From contig DIEQ01000072.1 in NCBI GenBank assembly GCA_002418705.1, positions 1 to 17,271 on the forward strand: a DNA stretch of 17,271 nt, read 5' to 3'. The position numbers and the translations under genes were made by a program. The notes under the pieces were generated by a model. That model saw only the letters and a list, made by a program, of their open reading frames with translations, searched no databases and had not been told where the DNA came from. The stretch is from Mageeibacillus sp. UBA5770. GTDB taxonomy: Bacteria > Bacillota_A > Clostridia > Saccharofermentanales > Saccharofermentanaceae. Below, one piece after another: positions 7,490-15,103 of the stretch (its first letter is position 1; each line of letters starts with the position of its first letter).

Positions 7490-8302
7490 ATGTCAAAGAG
7501 CTTTCCTGTAGTCTGTTGTTCTATTGCCGGTTCAATCGGCGGCATGGGTGTGGCCATGCACAATGCCGCTTTTCAGCATCTTGGCCTGAAGTATGTGTAC
7601 GTATCTTTTGAACCTGATGATCTGCAGCAAGCCGTTCAGTCAGTCCGTAACCTGGGGTTCCGCGGTATGGGAGTTACCATGCCCTTCAAACAGGACGTAA
7701 TCCAATATCTCGACAGGCTTGATTCTTCGGCAGAAGAAATAGGCGCAGTAAATACGATTGTAAATGATGACGGTATTCTGATCGGCTTCAATACGGATTA
7801 TATGGGGGCGATCACAGCACTCGAAAAAGTCATCGATCTTCACGGCCGCAAAGTTGCCGTAATAGGTGCGGGCGGAGCAGGGAAAGCCGTTACCTGGGGG
7901 CTTAAAAAATATACCTCCGATATCTCTATTTACAATATCTTTGAAGACGAAGGTCAGGCAACCGCCGAGAAATTCGGTGTTGCCTATGCAGGGAAGCCCG
8001 AATTGCTGAATTCCGGGTCGGATTATGAAATCCTGATCAACTGCACATCCGTAGGATTCAAGAGCGAAGACACGATACTGACCAGGGAACGCTTTAAGCC
8101 CGGTACGATTGTACTCGATGCTGTCTTCATCCCGATTGAGACGACTTTCGTTAAAGAGGCCAGGGCTGCCGGCTGCACTGCGATTGAAGGTTACAAGATG
8201 CTGCTCTATCAGGCGTGCGGTCAGTTTGAACTGTATACGGGAATTGCCGCTCCGTTTGATGTTATGGAGAAGGCTATGATTGATTACGTGCAGAACAAAT
8301 AA
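7490..8302 (+). CDS. Shikimate dehydrogenase-like (AroE family) oxidoreductase, non-shikimate substrate likely
   Basis: This 270-residue protein has the full AroE fold: a substrate domain, then a nucleotide-binding domain with GAGGAGKA (127-134). Catalytic Lys67 (VTMPFK), Asn88 (AVNT), Asp103 (FNTD), Thr63 and Gln241 are kept. The two serines that grip shikimate's carboxylate (HSKSP in typical AroE) are replaced by Gly18 and Gly20 in SIGGMGVAMHN, and the usual Asn before VT is Gly61. The NRT basic patch that selects NADP is replaced by YNIFEDE, suggesting NAD(H). The substrate is therefore probably a polyol or keto-polyol without a carboxylate. As last gene of the GRE-kinase operon, it could interconvert an anhydrohexitol and its keto form. 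The ATG at 7490 follows GAGGTGG; an in-frame upstream ATG at 7409 overlaps the kinase and adds no conserved sequence. Confidence 0.88.
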   Translation: MSKSFPVVCCSIAGSIGGMGVAMHNAAFQHLGLKYVYVSFEPDDLQQAVQSVRNLGFRGMGVTMPFKQDVIQYLDRLDSSAEEIGAVNTIVNDDGILIGFNTDYMGAITALEKVIDLHGRKVAVIGAGGAGKAVTWGLKKYTSDISIYNIFEDEGQATAEKFGVAYAGKPELLNSGSDYEILINCTSVGFKSEDTILTRERFKPGTIVLDAVFIPIETTFVKEARAAGCTAIEGYKMLLYQACGQFELYTGIAAPFDVMEKAMIDYVQNK

Positions 8303-8374
8303 TTATCCGGGTTAATGCTTTGATATACAAAAGCAACATTATGCAATCTCTCCTGTGGATGTTGCAGATACAAA

Positions 8375-8413
8375 ACCGCCGCTTTTGCAGAAGTAAGCTG
8401 CAAGAGCGGCGGT
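8375..8413. terminator. Bidirectional terminator between AroE-like gene and DeoR gene
   Basis: A 16-bp stem (8375-8390 with 8398-8413, one G-T wobble) encloses a 7-base loop. It lies between two converging genes. The flanks are moderately T-rich on the plus strand (TTATTCGTTTT) and on the minus strand (GTTTTGT), so it may stop transcription from both sides. The 156 bases between the two genes hold nothing else convincing. Confidence 0.75.
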
Positions 8414-8458
8414 TATTCGTTTTGAAGAGAGTAAAAAGTGTACTCGCAGGACCGGTCA

Positions 8459-9202
8459 TCAAACGATAATGACTTCTACACCGTTCTTTCTGAGCTCTTC
8501 CTGTGCCGATCCGGGAATTCCTTCATCGGTTATTACATGGCTGACCTCCGAAAGAGACAGCTGCTGGGCGACACCCCGCTGGGTAAACTTGCTTGAATCG
8601 GTAAGGATGATACTGTGTTCGGCTCGCTTGGCCATTGCGGCAACGACTTCTGCCCGGAGCAGGTTTACACATGTGAATCCCGACTTTTCCGAATAACCGT
8701 CAGTGCCGATGAACAGCTTGTCAACAAAGAAGGACTGAAGGGACTGACAGGTAAGCGGACCGACACAGACCTCGGAAGACGGCTGGTAATTGCCGCCGAG
8801 CAAAACGATGTTGACGCGCGGCACTTCGCGGATGAAATTGGCTATAAAACATGAATTGGTAATAATGGTAACGTCCTTTGTCTCGCTGAGCTTCTTGGCG
8901 AGCAAAGCGTTGGTCGAACCGGACTCGATAAGAATTGTCTCGCCGGAATTAACCATCTGGGCGGCTCTGTCGGCAATTCGAAGTTTTGTCTCATAATTAA
9001 CATTCAGCCTTGCGGAAATAAATTCGTTGGAAGTAGAAGAAGCGCCTCCGTGGACGCGCTTGATAAGGTTCTCGTTCTGGAGGGCTTTCAGGTCATTACG
9101 GATCGTAACCTGGGAAACATGATATCTTTCCGCGAGCTCGGCTACGCTGATCGTGTCATTTGTCGCGAAATCATTAATAATCTGCATTCTTCTTTCAATC
9201 AT
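8459..9202 (-). CDS. DeoR-family transcriptional regulator (copy 1)
   Basis: This 247-residue DeoR-type regulator has an N-terminal winged helix with the recognition segment VSQVTIRNDLKAL and the family signature LIKRVHGGAS. The C-terminal sensor domain has the sugar-phosphate isomerase-like fold (ESGSTNALLAKKL, TNS, LLGGNY, DKLFIGTDG, LTDSSKF). Such proteins usually repress sugar operons and release DNA on binding a phosphorylated sugar. The ATG at 9202 follows GAGGG and matches the start of its paralogue at 14302; an in-frame ATG 75 bases upstream adds no conserved sequence. It diverges from the ABC importer and has a candidate operator above its own promoter. It is strikingly similar along its whole length to the second DeoR regulator of this window. 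The effector is probably an intermediate of the pathway encoded here, which is inferred. Confidence 0.93.
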   Translation of the reverse strand: MIERRMQIINDFATNDTISVAELAERYHVSQVTIRNDLKALQNENLIKRVHGGASSTSNEFISARLNVNYETKLRIADRAAQMVNSGETILIESGSTNALLAKKLSETKDVTIITNSCFIANFIREVPRVNIVLLGGNYQPSSEVCVGPLTCQSLQSFFVDKLFIGTDGYSEKSGFTCVNLLRAEVVAAMAKRAEHSIILTDSSKFTQRGVAQQLSLSEVSHVITDEGIPGSAQEELRKNGVEVIIV

Positions 9203-9248
9203 GAAGGTGCCCTCAATTTTTGCCTGATAATTTATCTGTTTAAAATTA

Positions 9249-9277
9249 AGTCTATTATAGCATTCCGGGACTGTCAA
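9249..9277 (-). promoter_or_regulatory. Putative promoter of DeoR copy 1
   Basis: On the minus strand, TTGACA (9272-9277) is separated by 17 bases from TAGACT (9249-9254). The -35 is perfect and the -10 weak. A better -10 (TATAAT, 9254-9259) exists but sits only 12 bases from the -35. The operator word TTTCAAACGAAAAG at 9285-9298 lies just upstream, which fits self-control. Confidence 0.45.
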
Positions 9278-9349
9278 CGGCGCGTTTCAAACGAAAAGTG
9301 ATGGAGTTGCTACCGAAATCGGCAATGGTGTTTCGTTATAATATCTTCG

Positions 9350-9379
9350 AACGAAAGCATTGAAAATAATAAACGAAAG
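9350..9379. promoter_or_regulatory. Tandem AACGAAAG operator candidates
   Basis: AACGAAAG occurs at 9350-9357 and 9372-9379, with TTGAAAA between them. The 22-base period and direct orientation resemble DeoR-family operators, which are often direct repeats in phase with the helix. They lie about 155 bases upstream of the importer's -35, so looping or regulation of an additional promoter would have to be invoked. Binding is inferred. Confidence 0.35.
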
Positions 9380-9532
9380 ATGCTAAATCCGACGGCTCGA
9401 CCTCGGAATAACAAAATAATTCAAAATACCCGTAAAAAGCAAGACGTAGTTGTGCGATGTGCACAAAATATCGCCGAACAATTGTAACAATAAACAAAAA
9501 TGAGTTTTTTACACAAATATTCAAACTTACTA

Positions 9533-9561
9533 TTGAAAGTCTTAAGTATTTCGTATAAAAT
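9533..9561 (+). promoter_or_regulatory. Putative promoter of the sugar ABC importer operon
   Basis: TTGAAA (9533-9538) and TAAAAT (9556-9561) are 17 bases apart. Transcription would start near 9568, leaving a leader of roughly 120 bases before the binding-protein gene. No riboswitch-like structure was recognised in that leader. Confidence 0.55.
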
Positions 9562-9688
9562 TCAAAGAGTAAAGAGCGAAGCGAAAACGGATTTGAAAAG
9601 CTTGTTGGATGGGCTGCAAAATGAGGTTTAGCTGAGCGAACGTATCGGAATGAATGAGGAAAAGATGTATCGAGAAGGAGTATTGAAA

Positions 9689-10720
9689 ATGAACAAGAAT
9701 TTCAAAAGAATCGCAACCTTACTCTTGTCAGTTCTTATGCTTTCCGGTGTCGCAGCATGCGGCACTAAGGCAAACACCACTACCGCCGGGACAACAGCGG
9801 CCGCAGCAGGGGAAACAACCGCAGCAGCCGGAGAAACATCCGCGGCTTCAGGTGAGCTGGTTAAAGTAGCTTTCATCTGCGCTGACATGTCTAATCCATC
9901 TCAGGCTTACTCATCCAAACAGTTCGAACAGTACGGTAAAGACTACGGATTTGATGTTACGGTACTCGACGCCAAGGGCGACGTGCAGAATGAGTCCCAG
10001 CTGGTTACCAACTGCATCGCACAGGGTATGAAGGCTATCTTCCTCAATCCGAATGATATCAAGGCAATTGTCCCGAGTGTCATGCAGGCCAAGGAAGCCG
10101 GTATTGTTGTCGGTATGTTCTCATCAGATCTTCCTGCGGAATCTCAGCAGTATCGTGACTTCTTTGTAGGCGTCAATGACACACAGGCCGGTGAAGCTGC
10201 CGGTAAGGCTTTCCTCGATAAGTTCCCTGACGGGGCAACCATTGTAGAAATCGGCGGACAGGCCGGCCACGATGCCCAGATCAAACGCCATGACGGTTTC
10301 ACAAAAGCCATCGAAGGTTCTAATATCAAAGTTATTGACTTCCAGACCCCTCAGCAATGGGATACGGCACAGGCTATGGCCATCATGGAAGATATGATCA
10401 CCAAAAACGGAGACGAGATCCAGGGTGTGTTCTGCCATTGGGACAATGGTGTTACCGGCATCATCGAAGCACTCAAGGCAGCCAATATGCTTGAAGGCAT
10501 GTTCATTGTCGGCGTAGACGGCAACCAGAACGGATTTGCCCAGGTTCAGGCCGGCGAGCAGTCTGTATCCATCGCGCAGAACTTCACAACCATGTCCAAA
10601 AAGGCTATGGAATTTGCCAGAGCCGTTATTGACGGAGAAACGGTTGAAGCAGTTAACTTTATTCCTCTCGATGTTGTTACTTTAGATAATATCGATACTT
10701 TCGCCACACCTGAGTGGTAA
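9689..10720 (+). CDS. Sugar ABC transporter substrate-binding lipoprotein (ribose/Peripla_BP_4 type)
   Basis: This 343-residue extracellular sugar-binding lipoprotein starts with a signal peptide (MNKNFKRIATLLLSVLMLSG) and the lipobox VAAC, so Cys24 is lipidated and anchors it to the membrane. A Thr/Ala/Gly/Glu-rich linker with three GET/GE repeats (residues 29-50) leads into a ribose-type periplasmic-binding fold (VKVAFICADMSNP, NCIAQGMKAIFLNPND, GVDGNQNGFAQVQAG). The start at 9689 is chosen because AAGGAG lies 8 bases upstream and the signal peptide begins there; an in-frame ATG at 9650 is less likely. It is the first gene of the importer operon. The fold fits pentoses, hexoses, inositols and related cyclic polyols; the gene order of this locus suggests an anhydrohexitol or similar ligand, which is inferred. 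Confidence 0.93.
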   Translation: MNKNFKRIATLLLSVLMLSGVAACGTKANTTTAGTTAAAAGETTAAAGETSAASGELVKVAFICADMSNPSQAYSSKQFEQYGKDYGFDVTVLDAKGDVQNESQLVTNCIAQGMKAIFLNPNDIKAIVPSVMQAKEAGIVVGMFSSDLPAESQQYRDFFVGVNDTQAGEAAGKAFLDKFPDGATIVEIGGQAGHDAQIKRHDGFTKAIEGSNIKVIDFQTPQQWDTAQAMAIMEDMITKNGDEIQGVFCHWDNGVTGIIEALKAANMLEGMFIVGVDGNQNGFAQVQAGEQSVSIAQNFTTMSKKAMEFARAVIDGETVEAVNFIPLDVVTLDNIDTFATPEW

Positions 10721-10746
10721 TTCGAAAATAACGAAGCATTACAGGC

Positions 10747-10780
10747 GAAACTCGTTCCGGTTAAACCCGGAACGGGTTTC
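10747..10780 (+). promoter_or_regulatory. Intra-operon hairpin between binding protein and ATPase
   Basis: A 14-bp stem (10747-10760 with 10767-10780, one T-G wobble) with the 6-base loop TTAAAC fills much of the 93-base gap. No T-run follows, so it is not a standard terminator. Hairpins here are commonly mRNA-stabilising elements that protect the upstream message and give excess binding protein over the membrane parts; that role is inferred. Confidence 0.6.
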
Positions 10781-10813
10781 TGCCAAATGTTAACTTGAAA
10801 AGGGGCTGATCAA

Positions 10814-12322
10814 ATGTCAACATCTGATGAAATTCTTTCGATTAAGGGCATAAGCAAGTCGTTCCCCGGCGTCAAGGCACTGGATCAGGTTTCCTTCACC
10901 GTTAAGCGTGGAACCGTACATGGTCTTGTCGGCGAAAACGGAGCCGGAAAATCTACTCTGATGAAAATTCTGTCAGGCGTCTACCCGAAAGATTCCGGCA
11001 CAATCATTTTTGATGGTGTTGAAGTAGGGGCGACGACACCGATCAAGTCCATGAACAGCGGGCTTGCAATCATATACCAGGAACTGAACCTTGTGAATAC
11101 ATTAAGCGTCGGGGAGAATGTTTTCCTTGGACGATTCAGCCAGATGGGCGGTATGCGCGGAATACACAGTAAAGCGAGAGTTCTGCTCGACAGTATTGAC
11201 TGCAAGATCGACACACACAAGTTAGTCGATGAACTCAGTGTCTCTGAGAAACAAATGGTTGAGATTGCCAAGGCTCTGTCTTTTGAATCAAAACTGATCA
11301 TTATGGATGAACCAAGCAGCAGCCTCACATGTGATGAGATGAAAGAACTGGCAAAAATCATCCGCCAGCTTAAAACTCAAGGCATATCTATTATCTATAT
11401 CAGCCACAAACTCGATGAAATCTTTGATTTCTGCGATATCGTAACGATCATGCGGGATGGTCAGATCATTGATACAAGGCTGACCGCAGACTTGACCCGC
11501 GGTGAAATGATCGCAGGTATGGTCGGCCGGACCATTGAAAATGAGTATCCTGAGCGTCCGGATAATGTCGGCGAGACGCTTATGGAAGTAAAAGGGATAA
11601 ATACCAGAAAGCTTCATGACATATCCTTTGAAGTCAAAAAGGGAGAAATACTGGGATTAGTCGGACTGGTCGGCGCCGGAAGAACAGAGATAGTCAGAGC
11701 AATCTTTGGTGCGGACAAGGCCAGAGGTCATGTAATCCTCCTTGACGGCAAACCCGTCAGAATCAGAAAACCTATCAACGCCATCAGATCCGGATTCGGA
11801 TTTGTATCTGAGGACCGTAAGCAGCAGGGTCTCGTACTCCCGTTTTCGGTTGAACAGAATATCTCGATGGGCAATCTGGATAAAGTTGCAAAGCATGGCA
11901 TCCTGAAAAGATCGGCAGAAAAGGAAATTGCTGATAAATATGTCAGAGCCCTTAATATCAGGACGCCTTCCATAAAGACAAAAGTTCAAAGTCTGTCGGG
12001 CGGTAATCAGCAGAAGTGCATTATCGGCCGCTGGCTGGAAACCAATCCCCGTGTCTTCATTATGGATGAACCGACACGCGGTATTGATGTCGGCGCAAAA
12101 TACGAAATCTATATGCTGATGAAAGAAATTGCAGAAAAGGAAGGGGCAATCATCCTGATCTCTTCTGAATTACCAGAAGTACTCAATATGAGCAATCGCG
12201 TCCTGACAATTTTTGAAGGGCGCATAACCGGTGAATTTGATCCTCAGATGGTTAGTGCTGACCAAGTCATGGAAAGTGCTCTTGGACTTTGCAGTTTGGA
12301 GGTACACGAAAGTGCGCAATAA
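10814..12322 (+). CDS. Sugar ABC transporter double ATPase (RbsA/MglA type)
   Basis: This 502-residue cytoplasmic protein has two fused ABC ATPase domains and powers sugar import. The first domain has Walker A GENGAGKST (40-48), the modified signature LSVSEKQ, Walker B LIIMDEPSSSLT and an ISHK His loop. The second has a degenerate Walker A (GLVGAGRTE), the signature LSGGNQQ, Walker B VFIMDEPTRGIDVG, and Ser in place of the His (ISSEL). One competent and one degenerate site is normal in this family, and the length is typical. AAAAGGGG precedes the ATG. Its last codons contain the ribosome binding site and GTG start of the next permease, an 11-base overlap that couples their translation. Confidence 0.95.
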   Translation: MSTSDEILSIKGISKSFPGVKALDQVSFTVKRGTVHGLVGENGAGKSTLMKILSGVYPKDSGTIIFDGVEVGATTPIKSMNSGLAIIYQELNLVNTLSVGENVFLGRFSQMGGMRGIHSKARVLLDSIDCKIDTHKLVDELSVSEKQMVEIAKALSFESKLIIMDEPSSSLTCDEMKELAKIIRQLKTQGISIIYISHKLDEIFDFCDIVTIMRDGQIIDTRLTADLTRGEMIAGMVGRTIENEYPERPDNVGETLMEVKGINTRKLHDISFEVKKGEILGLVGLVGAGRTEIVRAIFGADKARGHVILLDGKPVRIRKPINAIRSGFGFVSEDRKQQGLVLPFSVEQNISMGNLDKVAKHGILKRSAEKEIADKYVRALNIRTPSIKTKVQSLSGGNQQKCIIGRWLETNPRVFIMDEPTRGIDVGAKYEIYMLMKEIAEKEGAIILISSELPEVLNMSNRVLTIFEGRITGEFDPQMVSADQVMESALGLCSLEVHESAQ

Positions 12323-13286
12323 AATTGAATTAGAGAAGACATTTGGATCATTTTTTACCAATTATCTGGTTCTGGTTGCTATTGTGCTTCTTGTCGTGGT
12401 AACCATGATTGTTGAGCCCAAGTTCCTGTCGTCCGGCAACCTGACGAATATTATGCGTCAGTTCGGGCCCCTCAGCATGGTGGCCCTCGGTATGACCTTT
12501 GTCATTATCGGCGGATTCATTGATCTTTCTGTCGCCGGCACATTTTCTCTGGTCGCTGTTGTTACTCTATCGCTGATTGATCCGATCGGACAGGTTCCGG
12601 CACTTCTTGTCGGGCTGCTGCTTGGTGCGGTCTGCGGCTTTTTCAACAGTGTTCTGATTCTTACTGCCGGAGCCCTGACTCAGGCCGAAGCTCTGTTCAT
12701 TACTTTTGGAATGAGCCTTGTATATGGAGCCTTTGCCCTGATCAGAACCGGCGGTGCAGTGCTGAACATGCGTGATGTTCAGTCCAGCAAAACGGTTTTT
12801 GAAGCAATCGGTCAGGGAACAGTCGGGATTTTTACAGTTTCTTTCCTTATCTTCCTGGGATGTCTCATCATCCTGTATTTTTTCCAGTCAAAAACCGTGA
12901 TGGGACGGGCTATCAATTTGACCGGCGGCAATAAGACAGCAGCCCGCCTGGCCGGCCTTCCGGTTGATGTATCCATCATGGTAATTTATACACTCTCCGG
13001 CCTTATGGCTGCTCTCGGTGCTGTCAGTCAATTCGCCCGGGTTACCACAGCCGCACCGGTTATGGGCAAGGGTTTTGAGACCAATGCAATACTTGCAGTT
13101 GTTGTCGGAGGAACGAGCCTTAAAGGCGGTAAAGGAAGTGTCCTGCGTACTGTCCTGGGCACGCTGCTGATCATCCTGATGTCCAACTGCCTTAATCTGC
13201 TTGGTGTCACCCCTTATATGCAGAATGTGACAAAAGGCGCGATTCTGGTTTTGGCCATCTGGTTAGACAACCGGAAGCCGCTGTAG
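12312..13286 (+). CDS. Sugar ABC transporter permease 1 (RbsC type)
   Basis: This hydrophobic protein of about 324 residues has many membrane helices and belongs to the ribose/xylose/galactose permease family. The loop GRAINLTGGNKTAARLAGLPV is the family's ATPase-contacting segment. GTG at 12312 is taken as start: GGAGG at 12298-12302 is well placed, and the usual hydrophilic leader followed by a helix begins here. It overlaps the ATPase gene by 11 bases. An in-frame ATG at 12231 would overlap the ATPase by 92 bases and adds an uncharacteristic stretch. It is paired with a second, different permease, so the channel is probably a heterodimer. Confidence 0.92.
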   Translation: MRNKIELEKTFGSFFTNYLVLVAIVLLVVVTMIVEPKFLSSGNLTNIMRQFGPLSMVALGMTFVIIGGFIDLSVAGTFSLVAVVTLSLIDPIGQVPALLVGLLLGAVCGFFNSVLILTAGALTQAEALFITFGMSLVYGAFALIRTGGAVLNMRDVQSSKTVFEAIGQGTVGIFTVSFLIFLGCLIILYFFQSKTVMGRAINLTGGNKTAARLAGLPVDVSIMVIYTLSGLMAALGAVSQFARVTTAAPVMGKGFETNAILAVVVGGTSLKGGKGSVLRTVLGTLLIILMSNCLNLLGVTPYMQNVTKGAILVLAIWLDNRKPL

Positions 13287-13298
13287 GAGGATATGAAG

Positions 13299-14264
13299 AT
13301 GAATGCAAAAAGTTTTGGTATGACACTGGGCAAGTTCGCCTCCAAGCAGAAAGCATTAGTAGCCATTTTGGCGATGCTTATCATGATGCTTTTCTTTCCC
13401 ACGAATTTTTATACGTCGTATAACTTGATTGATCTGCTCAATTCATCATCGGTTCTGATGATTCTGGCTTTTGGTGTCACAATGACCGTTATCAGCGGCG
13501 GCTGTGACCTCTCGATCGGGGGTGTCATGGTAACATCCGGCATAATAGCCATAAAGCTTATGACTGTCATGAATATGTGGCTTGCCATATTGATCGCTGT
13601 GTTCTTCGGAGCGGTAATAGGCTTCATCAACGGTTTTCTTGTGGTACATCAGAAGACAGAGCCATTCATCATTACTCTGGGAATGGGGATGACCTTGACG
13701 GGACTGGCCCAGCAGCTGACTGATGCGAGACCGGTTACAGGTTCTGATCCGAATTTTATGATGATTTCTAACGGAAGGATCCTGTTTTCCTTCACGAATC
13801 TTGTTATCATCATGGCGGTTGTGCTCCTGATTACTCATGTTATCATGCGCTATACACAGTTTGGCAGAAGCTGCTACGCTATTGGCGGAGATTACGATGT
13901 TGCCCGATATTCCGGAATAAATGTCATCCTGATTAAATGGGGCGCTTTTGTGATCTGCGGCATCACTGCAGCCATAGCCGGTGTTCTGCTTTCTTCCAAA
14001 CTCAATTCCGGTTCTTCCATATATGGAGAGACTACCGCGCTGGTTGTAAACTGTGCTGTAGTTGTCGGCGGAGTTTCTTTTGCAGGCGGTATTGGAGGAA
14101 TCCCTCAGGCTGCCCTGGGCCTCCTTGTATTCGGTGTTCTTGAGAATTCCATGAATATGCTGGGTGTCGACTCTTATATACAGATTCTGACCAAGGGAAT
14201 TGTTATAGTCGCAATTATCTGGCTCGATTCATTTTCCAGAAAACGCAAGAGAGAAAGAGTCTAA
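13299..14264 (+). CDS. Sugar ABC transporter permease 2 (RbsC type)
   Basis: This second ribose-type permease (about 321 residues) is very hydrophobic and has the family loop GRSCYAIGGDYDVARYSGINV and a conserved C-terminal VVGGVSFAGGIGG segment. It follows permease 1 by 12 bases, and AGGAGG (13285-13290) overlaps that gene's stop. ATG 13299 is preferred because it is 8 bases from this site; the in-frame ATG at 13293 is only 2 bases away. It clearly belongs to the same family as permease 1 but is well diverged from it. It should form the membrane channel together with permease 1. Confidence 0.92.
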   Translation: MNAKSFGMTLGKFASKQKALVAILAMLIMMLFFPTNFYTSYNLIDLLNSSSVLMILAFGVTMTVISGGCDLSIGGVMVTSGIIAIKLMTVMNMWLAILIAVFFGAVIGFINGFLVVHQKTEPFIITLGMGMTLTGLAQQLTDARPVTGSDPNFMMISNGRILFSFTNLVIIMAVVLLITHVIMRYTQFGRSCYAIGGDYDVARYSGINVILIKWGAFVICGITAAIAGVLLSSKLNSGSSIYGETTALVVNCAVVVGGVSFAGGIGGIPQAALGLLVFGVLENSMNMLGVDSYIQILTKGIVIVAIIWLDSFSRKRKRERV

Positions 14265-14301
14265 TGCGGTCATTAAGTCATCCTGAAAGGACGGCGAACC
14301 C

Positions 14302-15051
14302 ATGAATGAACGTAGAATGCAAATATTAAATGATATTTCAGAAAATGAGAAAATATCGGTTGCGGAATTGTCCGATAAATACAAAGTCTCACAGGTGACC
14401 ATCCGCACAGATCTGAAAGCGCTTGAAAGCAACGGACTAATCAAGCGGATTCACGGAGGTGCATCGAGTCTTTCTGATGAGAGGATTGACAGCCGTCTAA
14501 ACTCAAATTATGAAATCAAGCTCCTTATAGCCGAGCGTGCTGCTGAGATGGTGGAGCCCGGTGAGACAATCATTATTGAATCGGGATCAACAAACGCTTT
14601 GCTGGCCAGAAAACTGGCGGAGACCAGAGATGTTACGATTGTGACGAATTCATACTTCATCGCCAATTTTGTCCGGGACTATCCGCGTGTCAAGATCGTC
14701 CTGCTGGGCGGTGATTACCAGCCTGATTCAGAAGTAACGGTCGGTCCGCTGGCCAGACAGGCGCTGCAGTCATTTTATGTTGACAAGCTATTTATCGGGT
14801 CCGATGGATTTTCGGAACAGGAGGGCTTTACCTGCAACAACATGCAGCGAGCCGAAGTTGCATCTGCAATGGCTAAGCGCGCAGCAAAAACAATCATATT
14901 GACGGATTCCAGTAAATTCTCAGTCCGCGGCGTTGCCAGGCAGCTGCCGCTTTCAGATGTCAGTATGGTCATTACAGATGAAGGTATTACGGATGCGGCG
15001 CGCCGGCTGATTACCGGTAATAACATCGAACTCATTACTGTGGTGAAGTAG
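14302..15051 (+). CDS. DeoR-family transcriptional regulator (copy 2)
   Basis: This 249-residue paralogue of the regulator at 8459-9202 has the same layout: winged helix with VSQVTIRTDLKAL, signature LIKRIHGGAS, and an effector domain with ESGSTNALLARKL, LLGGDYQP, DKLFIGSDG and LTDSSKF. The recognition helices of the two copies differ at a single position (Asn against Thr), while the rest differs far more, so they likely read the same operator but may sense different ligands or form mixed oligomers. It starts 37 bases after permease 2 with no promoter or terminator between, so the importer operon encodes its own regulator. AAAGGA lies 10 bases before the ATG. Confidence 0.93.
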   Translation: MNERRMQILNDISENEKISVAELSDKYKVSQVTIRTDLKALESNGLIKRIHGGASSLSDERIDSRLNSNYEIKLLIAERAAEMVEPGETIIIESGSTNALLARKLAETRDVTIVTNSYFIANFVRDYPRVKIVLLGGDYQPDSEVTVGPLARQALQSFYVDKLFIGSDGFSEQEGFTCNNMQRAEVASAMAKRAAKTIILTDSSKFSVRGVARQLPLSDVSMVITDEGITDAARRLITGNNIELITVVK

Positions 15052-15103
15052 TACTTCAGGTTCGCTTCACGGAATTTGAACGTGCATATGAGTAAGCACG
15101 AGG

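Larger units (their letters stand above)
9203..9688. promoter_or_regulatory. Divergent control region between DeoR copy 1 and the ABC importer
   Basis: This 486-bp AT-rich region has no convincing gene. It holds a promoter facing each way, listed separately, and several copies of one word: AACGAAAAG at 9290-9298, TTTCGTT (its reverse) at 9331-9337, AACGAAAG at 9350-9357 and again at 9372-9379. The last two start 22 bases apart, two helical turns, so one protein could bind both on the same face. The same word occurs in the region between the two GRE genes. Confidence 0.6.

Noticed and set aside
9203..9688. A riboswitch or small RNA in the leader of the importer operon
   Set aside because: No strong conserved fold or terminator/antiterminator pair was seen; the region is explained by promoters and operator-like words.
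9771..9850. GET/GE and alanine repeats in the binding-protein N-terminus as a functional repeat
   Set aside because: This is the usual low-complexity linker of clostridial lipoproteins after the lipidated Cys, with no sign of a separate function.
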